This document shows positions 33,270 to 41,445 of a DNA stretch of 41,445 nucleotides, one piece after another. The notes below the pieces were generated by a model, which was not told the origin of the DNA, did no database searches, and worked only from the letters and a program-made list of their open reading frames with translations. Both the position numbers and the translations under genes were made by a program. Numbering within the stretch: the first letter of the stretch is position 1; every line of letters starts with the position of its first letter. Source of the stretch: Verrucomicrobiia bacterium (GTDB lineage: Bacteria; Verrucomicrobiota; Verrucomicrobiia; Limisphaerales; DASXHY01). Location of the stretch: positions 1 through 41,445 of the forward strand of contig DASPIL010000061.1 in NCBI GenBank assembly GCA_035629175.1, read 5' to 3'.

Positions 33270-35864
33270 GTGTCAAAAACCCTCTACGATCTTATTCCTC
33301 GCAACGAGCGTCTCAGCAACGACATTTTGCTCGGACGATTTCTCGACTACGCCGACGCGCGGGGATTGCAACTGTATCCCGCCCAGGAATCCGCGATCCT
33401 GGAGTTGTTTGAAGAGCGAAACGTGATTCTCAACACCACCACGGGATCCGGCAAGTCCCTCGTCGCCGCAGCCTTGCACTTCAAGGCACTCGCGCAAGGC
33501 CGGCGCTCGATCTATACGTGTCCGATCAAGGCCCTCGTAAACGAAAAATGGCTCGCGCTCTGCCGCGAGTTCGGGCCTGACAACGTCGGGCTCAGCACAG
33601 GCGACGCTTCCGTCAACCGCAACGCACCGATCCTCTGTTGCACGGCCGAGATCCTGGCCAACATTGCACTGCGCGAGGGTGCCGACGCCAACGTCCAGGA
33701 TGTCGTCATGGACGAGTTCCATTACTACGCCGACCGCGAGCGAGGTTGGGCGTGGCAGGTTCCCTTGCTGACATTGCCGCAATCCCGCTTTCTTCTGATG
33801 TCAGCCACGCTGGGCGATACGGTCTTCTTCGAGGAGGAACTCCGGCGCCGCACAGGCCGCGAAAGCGTCACGGTGTCATCGACCAACCGCCCGGTCCCGC
33901 TGGAACACGCTTACTCCGAATTGCCCCTCGCGCGCACGCTGGAGACGTTGGTCGCAGATGGAAAGGCCCCTGTGTATGTCGTGCACTTCACGCAACTCGA
34001 AGCAGCGCAGAGTGCCCAGGATTTCACGAGCATCAACGTCTGTACCCGCGAGGAAAAGGCGGCGATCGGGGACGCTGTTGCAGGATTCAAGTTCAACAGC
34101 CCGTACGGTCCTGAAATCAAAAAGTGGCTGCGCCATGGAATCGGTGTGCACCACGCCGGCCTGCTGCCGAAATATCGCGTGCTGGTTGAGCAACTCGCCC
34201 AGCGCGGCCTGCTAAAGGTCATTTGCGGAACCGACACGCTCGGTGTCGGTATCAACGTTCCCATCCGCACCGTCCTATTCACCCGGCTTTGCAAATTCGA
34301 TGGCCAAAAAACCGGGATTCTCAGCGCGCGAGACTTTCATCAAATCAGCGGACGCGCCGGCCGCAAGGGCTTCGACGATCGCGGCTGGGTCGTGGCACAG
34401 GCGCCGGAGCATGTCATTGAAAACCTGAAGCTGGCGGAAAAATCGGCGCGCGATGGCAAGAAAACGGTGAAACGCCAGCCGCCTGAAAAGAACTTCGTGA
34501 ACTGGGACAAGAACACGTTTTTGCGCCTCATCGCCGCCCAACCCGAACGCCTGACGTCCCGCTTCCAGGTCACGCACGGAATGTTGCTGAACGTCCTCAG
34601 CCGCCAGACCGATGGATGCGCCGCCATGCAGGCGCTCATTCGCGATTGCCATGATTCACCCAGGCAGAAGCAGGCGCACATCCGGCGTGGCTGGCAGTTG
34701 TTCCGCTCGCTCGTCGAACGCAGGATCATTGAATTCATACCGCCGGTTCACGGCGCAGCCGCTGCGAACCGTGCGAAGGTTCGAGTGAATGTTGAATTGC
34801 AGGACGACTTCTCGATGGACCAGACCTTGTCGTTGTATCTGCTCGAAACGCTCCCGCTCGTTGATACCCAGCAGCCGGATTACGACCTGGTGCTGATCAC
34901 GCTGGTGGAATCGATTCTCGAAAATCCCGACATCATCCTGCGCAAACAGCTGGATAAGGTGAAATCGGCAAAGATGGCCGAGATGAAAATGGCGGGCGTC
35001 GAATACGACGAACGCATTGAGGAATTGGAGAAGCTTGAATACCCAAAACCAAATCGTGAGTTCGTCTACTCGACCTTCAACGCCTTTGCGGATCGGCACC
35101 CGTGGGTCGGGCAGGAAAACATCAAACCGAAATCCATCGTTCGTGAAATGTTTGAGCAGTTTCGCTCGTTTGCGGATTACATCCGCGACTACGAACTCCA
35201 GCGCGCGGAAGGCGTGCTGCTGCGGCACCTCAACAGCGTGTTCAAGGTGCTGACGCAAACCGTTCCGGAATCGGCCAAGAACGATCAGGTGCATGAAATG
35301 GAAGTCTTTCTGGGATCAATGATTCGGCAGGTCGATTCCAGTTTGCTCGACGAATGGGAAAAGATGCGCAATCCCAACTTCCAACCAGCCGAAGCAAAGG
35401 AGATCCGGCCACCGGGAGCAGACGAAGCCGCCGCGGACATCACGCGCGACACCCGGGCCTTCACCGCGCTGATCCGAAATCGCATTTTCACTTTTCTCCG
35501 CGGCTTGGTCGTGCGCGACTTCGAAGGTGCGTTGATCTCGCTGCGCGACGAGGAGAAAGAATGTGGACAAGCCACAACGTCCGCCGACGGAGGAACCGAA
35601 GGGTGGACCGCACAGCGACTCCAGTCGGCGACCGAGGCTTTCGAAGCTGAGCACGGCCGGATTTGCCTCGATCCGAATGCACGCAACGCGCGGCACACCT
35701 ATGTCGTTCCAAGCGAAGACAAGAAGACCTGGCGAATACAGCAGATGCTTGTGGATCCTGAAGAACACAACGACTGGATGGTGGAATTCCAAGTGGATCT
35801 GGCTGAGGCCAGGACAACCGGCCAGCCGCAGCTCCAGTTGCTCGCGCTTCGAAGTCTGGCGTGA
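33270..35864 (+). CDS. Ski2-like DEAD/DEAH-box helicase with DUF3516-type C-terminus
   Basis: An 864-residue ATP-dependent RNA/DNA helicase. Walker A is TTTGSGKS (56-63), the Walker B box reads DEFH (148-151), SAT is at 178-180, and the second RecA domain has [24 protein letters not shown] and [16 protein letters not shown]. The rest (about 440-864) is the long C-terminal region seen in DUF3516 helicases, with [16 protein letters not shown] and [15 protein letters not shown]. Ski2-like enzymes unwind RNA in decay or DNA in repair; which applies here is unknown. The GTG at 33270 is preferred because upstream codons translate repeat copy B. No Shine-Dalgarno is present. It is convergent with dinB (20-bp gap). 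Confidence 0.86.
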   Translation: MSKTLYDLIPRNERLSNDILLGRFLDYADARGLQLYPAQESAILELFEERNVILNTTTGSGKSLVAAALHFKALAQGRRSIYTCPIKALVNEKWLALCREFGPDNVGLSTGDASVNRNAPILCCTAEILANIALREGADANVQDVVMDEFHYYADRERGWAWQVPLLTLPQSRFLLMSATLGDTVFFEEELRRRTGRESVTVSSTNRPVPLEHAYSELPLARTLETLVADGKAPVYVVHFTQLEAAQSAQDFTSINVCTREEKAAIGDAVAGFKFNSPYGPEIKKWLRHGIGVHHAGLLPKYRVLVEQLAQRGLLKVICGTDTLGVGINVPIRTVLFTRLCKFDGQKTGILSARDFHQISGRAGRKGFDDRGWVVAQAPEHVIENLKLAEKSARDGKKTVKRQPPEKNFVNWDKNTFLRLIAAQPERLTSRFQVTHGMLLNVLSRQTDGCAAMQALIRDCHDSPRQKQAHIRRGWQLFRSLVERRIIEFIPPVHGAAAANRAKVRVNVELQDDFSMDQTLSLYLLETLPLVDTQQPDYDLVLITLVESILENPDIILRKQLDKVKSAKMAEMKMAGVEYDERIEELEKLEYPKPNREFVYSTFNAFADRHPWVGQENIKPKSIVREMFEQFRSFADYIRDYELQRAEGVLLRHLNSVFKVLTQTVPESAKNDQVHEMEVFLGSMIRQVDSSLLDEWEKMRNPNFQPAEAKEIRPPGADEAAADITRDTRAFTALIRNRIFTFLRGLVVRDFEGALISLRDEEKECGQATTSADGGTEGWTAQRLQSATEAFEAEHGRICLDPNARNARHTYVVPSEDKKTWRIQQMLVDPEEHNDWMVEFQVDLAEARTTGQPQLQLLALRSLA

Positions 35865-35883
35865 CGATGAGCCGGTGGGGACG

Positions 35884-36972
35884 CTATCGAGGCGCCTGGT
35901 AATTCAATTGCAGCTGTTGCGCAACGGGATCGCGCAACCCGGTGACACCCAGGCTCAATAATCGCAGCGGACGTTTCACCAGTTTCTCGCGCCCAAGCAG
36001 GAAGCAGCCGAGCCTGTAGATCTCGCGCGCCTCCGTAAGTGGCTCCTCAACCGTGATCTGCCGCGTTAAGGTTGTGAAATCGCTGTAACGCACCTTCACC
36101 TGCACCGTGTGCGCGCCCAAGCGGCGGCGCTTCAGCTTGTTGGCGATGTCGTCAGCCTGCGTTCTCAGGCAGGCGCGCAGGACGACACGATCCTCTGTGT
36201 CGCGGGCGAAAGTTTCCTCGCCGCTGATGCTCTTGATCTCATCTCCGAGTTCAAGCGGACGGTCATCGATCCCAAACGCAAACTGCTTCAGCTTCGGTCC
36301 GAAGGATCCCGCGAGTGCCCGCAGGTCACCGGGATAATCCTGCAAATCTCCCACCGTATTGATGCCCGCCTGTTTCAACACCTGTTCGGTGACGCGGCCA
36401 ACGCCGTACAACGCACGCACCGCGAGCGGCCGAAGAAAACCCACCTTCTCCGAATCCAGAATCACCGTCAGCCCGTCCGGCTTTTGGTGATCGCTCGCAA
36501 TCTTCGCCAGCAACTTGTTCGAAGCGATCCCAATCGTCGCAGTCAATCCGCGTTCGCTGCGAATTCGTTGTTTCAATTCCTCCGCAAGGGGACGGCTCGC
36601 GAGAAGTGCTGCGTCCAGGTCGTCAACGCAGGCGAGCTCGGAAACATCGACATAAGCTTCGTCGATGGACATCTGCTCCACGATCGCCCCTGTGGCAGCA
36701 ACGATGCGCATGATCTCGCGCGACTCGTGCTTGTACTGTTCCATGCGCGGTCGAACAAAAATCCCATTGGGACACATCCGCCCTGCAGTCGCGCTGGGCA
36801 TGGCTGAGCGCACGCCGAATTTCCGCGCCTCGTAACTGGCGGCACAGACAACCCCCCGCTGATTTGCCGGTGCGCCAACGATCACCGGTTTTCCGCGCAA
36901 AGCAGGTTGATCGCGCTGCTCCACTGAAGCGTAGAACGCGTCCATATCCAGATGAAAAATGATGCGCGGCAT
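35884..36972 (-). CDS. dinB: DNA polymerase IV (Y-family)
   Basis: A 362-residue translesion polymerase. The Y-family catalytic start is MPRIIFHLDMDAFYASVEQRD (Asp9 in LDMD, steric-gate Phe13) and the second catalytic block is MSIDEAYVDV (Asp104, Glu105). A helix-hairpin-helix-like thumb (VRALYGVGRVTEQVLKQAGI) and the little-finger domain (VVLRACLRTQADDIANKLKRR) follow. The C-terminus QLQLNYQAPR is close to a beta-clamp-binding QLxLF motif. It copies past damaged bases with low fidelity. ATG at 36972 matches the family start; in-frame codons to 37179 are considered untranslated. It is divergent from the CorA-like gene. Confidence 0.95.
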   Translation of the reverse strand: MPRIIFHLDMDAFYASVEQRDQPALRGKPVIVGAPANQRGVVCAASYEARKFGVRSAMPSATAGRMCPNGIFVRPRMEQYKHESREIMRIVAATGAIVEQMSIDEAYVDVSELACVDDLDAALLASRPLAEELKQRIRSERGLTATIGIASNKLLAKIASDHQKPDGLTVILDSEKVGFLRPLAVRALYGVGRVTEQVLKQAGINTVGDLQDYPGDLRALAGSFGPKLKQFAFGIDDRPLELGDEIKSISGEETFARDTEDRVVLRACLRTQADDIANKLKRRRLGAHTVQVKVRYSDFTTLTRQITVEEPLTEAREIYRLGCFLLGREKLVKRPLRLLSLGVTGLRDPVAQQLQLNYQAPR

Positions 36973-37080
36973 CGTGGCTTGCGCACATTGCGACAACCTC
37001 CTTCGCTCGGCAAGTTCTGCGTTGACCGGCACGCTGGGGCTGGACATTGTCACGGCCGAGAAACCTGACGGAGCGCCACT

Positions 37081-37833
37081 ATGATCACACCTCCCACCTG
37101 GTCCCTTCCCGAAGCCATCCGCGTTCGCCTGGGTCAATCCACATTCGGACGCCAGCGCGCGATCGTCGAAGATGGCCACCTGCTCCTTATTCTAAATCAG
37201 CCGCCGGGACCCGACGATCGCGATCGCGAAGCCGCGTTGTTCTGGAGGACGCCGAAGGGTGAATGGCAGTTCAGCCGGGGCGGGCCGGGTCCCGGAAGCC
37301 TCAAGCGGTTCCTTCAGTCGTATACCGATCTCGAGGCCAGCCTCGCACAGCAATACGATGTCGCGACCGATACGCGGTCACTCTTCGAGTTGATTGAATC
37401 CCTCACGCCGCTTGTCCGATCCGCCCGAAACCTGCACCAGGCGCTGCAAACAGCCCGTGATGAAATCGGCAATGACACGTTTCTCATCGAAATGCGCGAC
37501 CAGGCCTATGCCCTTGAACGCAACCTGGACCTGCTGCTGGAGGATTGCCGCAATGCACTGCAATATCGCACCGCGCGTGAAAGCGAGGTTCAGGCGCGGC
37601 TCTCAAAGCAAGCCCTCCAAGCCAGTCACCGCCTTAATATCCTCGCGGCGCTCTTCTTCCCCCTGACAGCTGTCGCAAGTCTATTCGGCATGAATCTCGC
37701 CCACGGAATCGACGATACGCAGGTCATTTATTTTTGGATCGTGGCAGCGGTTTCCCTGGTTCTTGGTTTTGTGATGAAGTCCTGGGTGCTCGGGAAACAA
37801 AAGGACGACGAAAAGCCGGACAAGCCAAACTGA
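37081..37833 (+). CDS. CorA-like membrane protein with GMN motif
   Basis: A 250-residue protein with a mostly helical cytoplasmic N-terminal part (about 1-185; long helix at 105-185, LLLEDCRNALQYRTARESEVQARLSKQ) and two C-terminal membrane helices (about 186-202 and 216-236). Between them is GMN (203-205, LFGMNLAHG), the selectivity-filter motif of CorA Mg2+ channels. Typical CorA has about 315 residues; this one lacks most of the N-terminal alpha/beta domain. It may be a divalent-cation channel, and the pentamer and cation remain unknown. GGAG (37070-37073), 7 bp before the ATG, is one of the few clear ribosome sites here. It is convergent with the glucanotransferase gene. Confidence 0.84.
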   Translation: MITPPTWSLPEAIRVRLGQSTFGRQRAIVEDGHLLLILNQPPGPDDRDREAALFWRTPKGEWQFSRGGPGPGSLKRFLQSYTDLEASLAQQYDVATDTRSLFELIESLTPLVRSARNLHQALQTARDEIGNDTFLIEMRDQAYALERNLDLLLEDCRNALQYRTARESEVQARLSKQALQASHRLNILAALFFPLTAVASLFGMNLAHGIDDTQVIYFWIVAAVSLVLGFVMKSWVLGKQKDDEKPDKPN

Positions 37834-37840
37834 ACCCGCC

Positions 37841-37870
37841 GTAGCGCAACAGGTTTCCAGACCTGTCCTA
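37841..37870 (+). repeat. Hairpin repeat between convergent genes
   Basis: GTAGCGCA (37841-37848) is followed by a perfect 6-bp stem ACAGGT (37849-37854), loop TTCCAG (37855-37860) and ACCTGT (37861-37866), then CCTAC. It fills the 34-bp gap between the CorA-like and glucanotransferase stop codons, so it could act as a bidirectional terminator, although no T tract is present. The frame and the loop match other hairpins of the window with different stems. Confidence 0.65.
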
Positions 37871-40579
37871 CTCGCGCCGCAACCGACCAGAGTCATCAAG
37901 CAACCCGCGCAGTTTTGCATTGAACCCCTCCGCCTCCGAAAGCTGCTCCAGCGTCAAGTGCATCCGATACCGCCAATAATGCTTCGGGTTCGCCGGAATA
38001 TTGATGCGCTCCGCATCGACGTCAGCACTCCGCAACGTTCCATCCATTCCCATCAAATCCTGAAGCTGAAAAATGCTCCACATCGCGGGAGAAGCCAGAT
38101 GCTGTCGCACGACCAGTTCGTTGAGTTCCGGTGAACATTCGGCCGGGGCACCTCCCTCCTGCTGCAATTCCTCTCGGTAAAATTTCTGGGTCAACGCTGG
38201 ATCTTCCGTCCACCAGCCACGAATCGTGCTCATGTCATGCGTCGATGGCGTGACGACGCTCAGGTACGGCGCATCCGCAGGCCGCGAGAACGACACGCCC
38301 GGCGTCTTGGGCATGCGCTGAATCTCCAGGCTCAGCAAGCCCAGATCCTTCATCACGCCAGGAACAGATCGCGGAACAAGCCCAAGGTCTTCGCCGCAGA
38401 TCAGCATGTCCGTGACCCGTTTCAGCGCGGGAAGTTTTTGCATCGCTCGATCCCGCCAAAACGCATCCTGTCTCTGGAAAAAATAGTCGTTATACAAATC
38501 CTTCAACTTCGCCTGAGTTGCTGTGTCCAACTGCCGGAACGACGATGTCTTCGCCATGTCGAATCGGAAGTGCAATTGCGGTCCAGCAGCGGTTGCCACT
38601 TCCAGCAATATCACATTGCTGATGAGGTCGAACAGTCCTGCCTCCAGCTTCTTGTTTTCCACGTTCGCAGCAATCTTTTCAAAATGGGTTCGCACTCGAA
38701 GCTGCGTTGCAAATTCCGGTTTCAAAGCATAGCGATCAGCGCCGGCTCTCCCGAGGAACTCTCGCATCACTTCATTAGCGGATGAGCCAAAGATTTCTTC
38801 GAGCACCACGCTATTGATGAACGGCTCGACGAACCGTTGCCGATCGTAATCAATGCCACGCGCGGCAAACACCGCCGGTTCGACGGACAATGCGGGATCA
38901 AACGAACCGAGAATCCCTTCCACGGCGTCGAGTGGAATACTCCAGATGCGAAAAAAACCCAGGATGTGATCGATGCGGAACGCGTCGAAATAGCGCGACA
39001 TTTGCGAGAAACGCTGCTTCCACCAGGCGAATCCATCCTCCTGCATTCGCGGCCAGTTGTAGGTGGGAAAGCCCCAGTTCTGTCCCTTCTCGGCAAACGG
39101 ATCCGGCGGCGCGCCGGCCTGCCGGTCCAGATGAAACAGCTCTGGCTGCTGCCACGTGTCAGCGCCATTCCGCGCAACACCAATCGCGATGTCACCTTTC
39201 AGCACGATTCCAAGCTGATGCGCGTGCGCGGCTGCAGCTTGCAGTTGCTGATCCAGATGGAACTGCACGAAGTAATGCAGCGCGACGGCATCATGCCGCG
39301 GCGACTTCTGCGAACTCAGGTCGGCCACCGTTGCGGGGCTGCATTCGCGATGCTTTGGCCATTTTCGATAATCGGCTGTGCCGTATTCGTCCCGCAACGC
39401 ACAGAACACGGCATACGGGACAAGCCAGGCTTCACTTGCCTTGAAAAACTCGCGATAGGCGGAACTGCGAAAGGTCGCTTCCTTCTGCAACGAGAACAGG
39501 CGTTTGATCACTGTCCATTTCAGCGTCATAACCGCTTCGTAATCCACGGCGGGCATCGCATTGAGCCGTTTTCGTTCCGCTGCAAACTCCTTCAACGATG
39601 CGCGGGTGGACCGTGTCGCGACTTCATCGAGGTTCAGATAAAGCGGATGCAAGGCAAAGGCGGATACCGCGGCATAAGGATAGGAATCGACCCACGTGTG
39701 CGCCGCGGTTGTATCGTTGACTGGAAGGATCTGTATGAGAGAAAGGCCGGCCTTCGCACCCCAATCCGCAAGTCGCTGAAGATCGCGGAACTCGCCCACT
39801 CCCCAACTGGATTCTGAGCGAAGGCTGAAAACCGGAATGGCAACGCCTGCGCCATTCCAGTCGATCGAGGGAACCCTGATAAAGCCGTCGTTTAGTATTA
39901 CGCGCCGTTCGTTCCATCCTCCTTCATCGACTCTCCGATTGCTGCCGCTTTCAAACCGAATAACGCCGCTCGCGCTGACGATGGCGTATTTGTATTCGAT
40001 CGGAAACAACGCGCCACCCAGATCGAGATGCGCTGTCAGGTATTCATCTCCTGCAATTGCCTGCATCGAAACGCCGCGAGCTGGATCCCAGTAACCGAGG
40101 GCTTCCACATTGCCGAGCAGAACCACGCGTTCGTCAGGCCGAACGCCGGGGACCTTGATCCTGAAGGTGTGGGTGGCGGCATCCGGAACGGCTGATGCCG
40201 CCCGCGCATCCCTAGCCTTTAACAGCACGTCGCGAAACGGCTGTGTGTACAAGGCGTTCTCCGGATATCCCGCGGGGTTCCACGAGTCGAGGATCAGCGT
40301 TTCAACTGGGTTGATCATGGGTGCCGTGATAAGCCGCCCAGCACCCCAATCCATGTTGGTGCTGCCGTCGATGTCGCGAAAAACATAACTGTAGTTCAGG
40401 CCCTCCTTGGGAATCGCCGCTGCGTGCAAGTCCAGCACAGCCTGCCAATAATCGTGGCTGTGATACTGCATTGGCAGCGCGTTGCTCGGATCGTTGTTGC
40501 CGAGCGAGGGGATATTTCCGGTGACATGCAGACTTTCCCCGAGACGCGTGTAGTAGCGGAGGCGAAGGATCAGTTTCAT
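37868..40579 (-). CDS. malQ: 4-alpha-glucanotransferase, DPE2-type (GH77)
   Basis: A 903-residue enzyme that transfers maltosyl or glucosyl units between alpha-glucans and acceptors. The N-terminus has two CBM20-like starch-binding domains (about 1-110 and 135-235; LRYYTRLGESLHVTGNIPSLG, VVLLGNVEALGYWDP). The GH77 barrel follows from about 245 (IPVFSLRSESSWGVGEFRDL), with nucleophile Asp537 in FRIDHILGFFRIW, acid/base Glu730 in ICGEDLGLVP and Asp782 in STHDMSTIRGWW. The two CBM20 domains and large insert within the barrel are the plant/bacterial DPE2 pattern, longer than the ordinary 500-700-residue MalQ. It fits glycogen or maltodextrin metabolism. No other glycogen gene is present in this window. 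Confidence 0.94.
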   Translation of the reverse strand: MKLILRLRYYTRLGESLHVTGNIPSLGNNDPSNALPMQYHSHDYWQAVLDLHAAAIPKEGLNYSYVFRDIDGSTNMDWGAGRLITAPMINPVETLILDSWNPAGYPENALYTQPFRDVLLKARDARAASAVPDAATHTFRIKVPGVRPDERVVLLGNVEALGYWDPARGVSMQAIAGDEYLTAHLDLGGALFPIEYKYAIVSASGVIRFESGSNRRVDEGGWNERRVILNDGFIRVPSIDWNGAGVAIPVFSLRSESSWGVGEFRDLQRLADWGAKAGLSLIQILPVNDTTAAHTWVDSYPYAAVSAFALHPLYLNLDEVATRSTRASLKEFAAERKRLNAMPAVDYEAVMTLKWTVIKRLFSLQKEATFRSSAYREFFKASEAWLVPYAVFCALRDEYGTADYRKWPKHRECSPATVADLSSQKSPRHDAVALHYFVQFHLDQQLQAAAAHAHQLGIVLKGDIAIGVARNGADTWQQPELFHLDRQAGAPPDPFAEKGQNWGFPTYNWPRMQEDGFAWWKQRFSQMSRYFDAFRIDHILGFFRIWSIPLDAVEGILGSFDPALSVEPAVFAARGIDYDRQRFVEPFINSVVLEEIFGSSANEVMREFLGRAGADRYALKPEFATQLRVRTHFEKIAANVENKKLEAGLFDLISNVILLEVATAAGPQLHFRFDMAKTSSFRQLDTATQAKLKDLYNDYFFQRQDAFWRDRAMQKLPALKRVTDMLICGEDLGLVPRSVPGVMKDLGLLSLEIQRMPKTPGVSFSRPADAPYLSVVTPSTHDMSTIRGWWTEDPALTQKFYREELQQEGGAPAECSPELNELVVRQHLASPAMWSIFQLQDLMGMDGTLRSADVDAERINIPANPKHYWRYRMHLTLEQLSEAEGFNAKLRGLLDDSGRLRRE

Positions 40580-40776
40580 GGTTTGACGGCAGCCGCCTGA
40601 TGATCACGCTTTGCGCCCAAACTTCAACATCCGGGTGATCACCCCAATCGACCCTCCGGTCCGCCAACCTCATGAGATAAAGCGTAAGACTAGATGAGAC
40701 AAAGATGTTGCTGGATACCGCGTTACGGCTTCGGCAAGTGGTCGGCGTTCACGGAGTTAGCCGGCTCGGTCGTAGC

Positions 40777-40826
40777 GGCGGGCATCCTTGCCTGCCGTAG
40801 AGCCGGGCTTCTCAGCCCGGCGGAGA
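40777..40826 (+). repeat. Tandem hairpin repeat, copy C
   Basis: The first stem is GGCGGGCA / TGCCTGCC (40777-40784 and 40789-40796; one G-T pair). CGTAGA and a second perfect 7-bp stem GCCGGGC / GCCCGGC (40802-40808 and 40815-40821) follow, with loop TTCTCA. The stretch 40781-40808 matches the reverse complement of 33161-33188 (copy B) at 27 of 28 positions. Confidence 0.78.
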
Positions 40827-40933
40827 AAACCGCACGCATTGCGGAGCGCTCTGGAACAACCGATGCGCCCCTCGCCCAGGCGGGCGCCGCCCTCTACGTT
40901 TCCGGTCCGAATTCCTCCTGCTCCGAGGCGTGG

Positions 40934-41097
40934 GGGGTCCAATGGGGTCGCATCTAGAAAGTTGACAATTAAATCTGGAGCTTGGAGACAAACCGATCAC
41001 GCCCCCGCAACATCTAAACTCAACGGACTCGCCATACCCGCATCTCACTCAAGAGACCCTGTTTGTCAACTCTTTAGACGCGACCCCATTGGACCCC
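40934..41097. repeat. 164-bp palindrome-ended element (MITE or RAYT-like)
   Basis: Arms 40934-40968 and 41063-41097 are inverted copies at 32 of 35 positions, with ends GGGGTCCAATGGGGTCGC against GCGACCCCATTGGACCCC. The 94-bp core has no gene. TCTAGAAAGTTGACAA resembles palindromes that accompany REP-associated tyrosine transposases in other bacteria (GGTCTAGATTTGACA type), but the transposase is absent here. No direct target repeat was seen at the edges. It may be a non-autonomous remnant. Confidence 0.75.
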
Positions 41098-41194
41098 ATT
41101 ATCCACTCTAAAATCGGCTGTAAGACCCAATAACACAGCCAACATTGTAGCAACCCAGCCACTTGCTTCTGCGGCACAGCGAAAAAGACACCCG

Positions 41195-41443
41195 TCATCC
41201 TCGCTCTATGGAGTCTTCAATGAGTCGACACAACACTTCGATCGCACGTTCCTGATCTGGTGCGGCATACGAGAAAGCCGAAGTCAGTCCATCTCCGTCT
41301 TTTGCTGTCAGCGGCGGCGTGAAAGCGGTGGAGATGTGGCGGGTTGAAATTCCTGATGGCTTTTCGTTGGAAGTTCTTCTTTCCGCGTTGGTGTCAGACA
41401 AAGGATTGCCAATCTGACGTGCCTGGGTGATGAGGTCTGTGAA
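41195..41443 (-). CDS. C-terminal fragment of an unrecognised protein, cut by the window edge
   Basis: The minus-strand frame is open from the window end to a TGA at 41195, giving 83 residues (FTDLITQARQIG at the start, RAIEVLCRLIEDSIERG at the end). The middle is polar and includes RRTSNEKPSG. Its function is not recognised. An internal TTG at 41401 could start a 68-residue product, but a continuation beyond the edge is equally likely. It could also be non-coding next to the repeats. Confidence 0.35.
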   Translation of the reverse strand, partial: FTDLITQARQIGNPLSDTNAERRTSNEKPSGISTRHISTAFTPPLTAKDGDGLTSAFSYAAPDQERAIEVLCRLIEDSIERG

Positions 41444-41445
41444 GC

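Larger units (their letters stand above)
40580..41194. other. Repeat-rich intergenic region
   Basis: A 615-bp stretch without a supported gene between malQ and the edge gene. It holds the tandem hairpin repeat at 40777 and the palindrome-ended element at 40934, with about 190 bp to the left (40580-40776) and 97 bp to the right in which nothing was recognised. Short open frames here are not supported by any motif. Confidence 0.6.

Noticed and set aside
38837-39817. Plus-strand open frame (326 codons) opposite the glucanotransferase
   Set aside because: Antisense shadow of the GH77 barrel, including the catalytic Asp region.
1-41445. CRISPR arrays, rRNA, integrases or anti-phage systems
   Set aside because: No regularly spaced direct repeats, no rRNA-like sequence and no matching protein domains were found.

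Overview
The window reads as chromosomal DNA of a Verrucomicrobiota bacterium, most likely of the Limisphaerales/Pedosphaera side of the phylum. The reasons are three prepilin-like proteins with an FTLIELL N-terminus and an H-X9-DG motif, large secreted beta-sandwich proteins ending in FFRLE or FWRAVWEP-like segments, a small anti-sigma protein behind an ECF sigma factor, and intergenic hairpin repeats. The assignment is inferred from protein style; no rRNA is present. GC content is high, gene density is high, and few starts have a clear Shine-Dalgarno sequence. I see no prophage, CRISPR array, rRNA or intact insertion sequence.

Left part (1-17.9 kb) is mostly housekeeping. It has an NtrC-type sigma-54 regulator; a minus-strand alaS - GNAT - truncated haemoglobin operon; an ECF sigma/anti-sigma pair; an ABC-F ATPase; a membrane-anchored SurA/PpiD-like foldase followed by an RluA-type pseudouridine synthase; an orphan LytTR regulator; agmatine deiminase; the N-terminal half only of carbamoyl-phosphate synthase large subunit; and a CopA-type copper ATPase.

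Middle part (18-24.7 kb): a pseudopilin, a PepSY membrane protein, tRNA-Leu(UAG), an M20 deacylase, a polysaccharide flippase-like transporter convergent with a family 2 glycosyltransferase, and a second NtrC-type regulator.

Carbohydrate and secretion part (24.8-32.9 kb): a GH130 phosphorylase resembling 4-O-beta-D-mannosyl-D-glucose phosphorylase faces a five-gene minus-strand run: lipoprotein, H-X9-DG pseudopilin, large secreted modular protein, second H-X9-DG pseudopilin, and secreted clan GH-A glycosidase. This repeated pairing of a pseudopilin with a secreted beta-rich protein is the most interesting gene arrangement. I suggest, as inference, that the pseudopilins serve export or surface display of the neighbouring proteins.

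Right part (33-41.4 kb): a Ski2-like helicase with a DUF3516-type C-terminus, DNA polymerase IV, a short CorA-like membrane protein, a DPE2-type 4-alpha-glucanotransferase with two starch-binding domains, and a repeat-rich 0.6 kb gap before a gene cut by the window end.

The non-coding highlight is a set of hairpin repeats at 5.53, 19.52, 33.03, 37.84 and 40.78 kb. They keep a constant frame (CGTAG or similar, with a TTCCA-like loop) while the paired stems change together. A separate 164-bp palindrome-ended element lies at 40934-41097.
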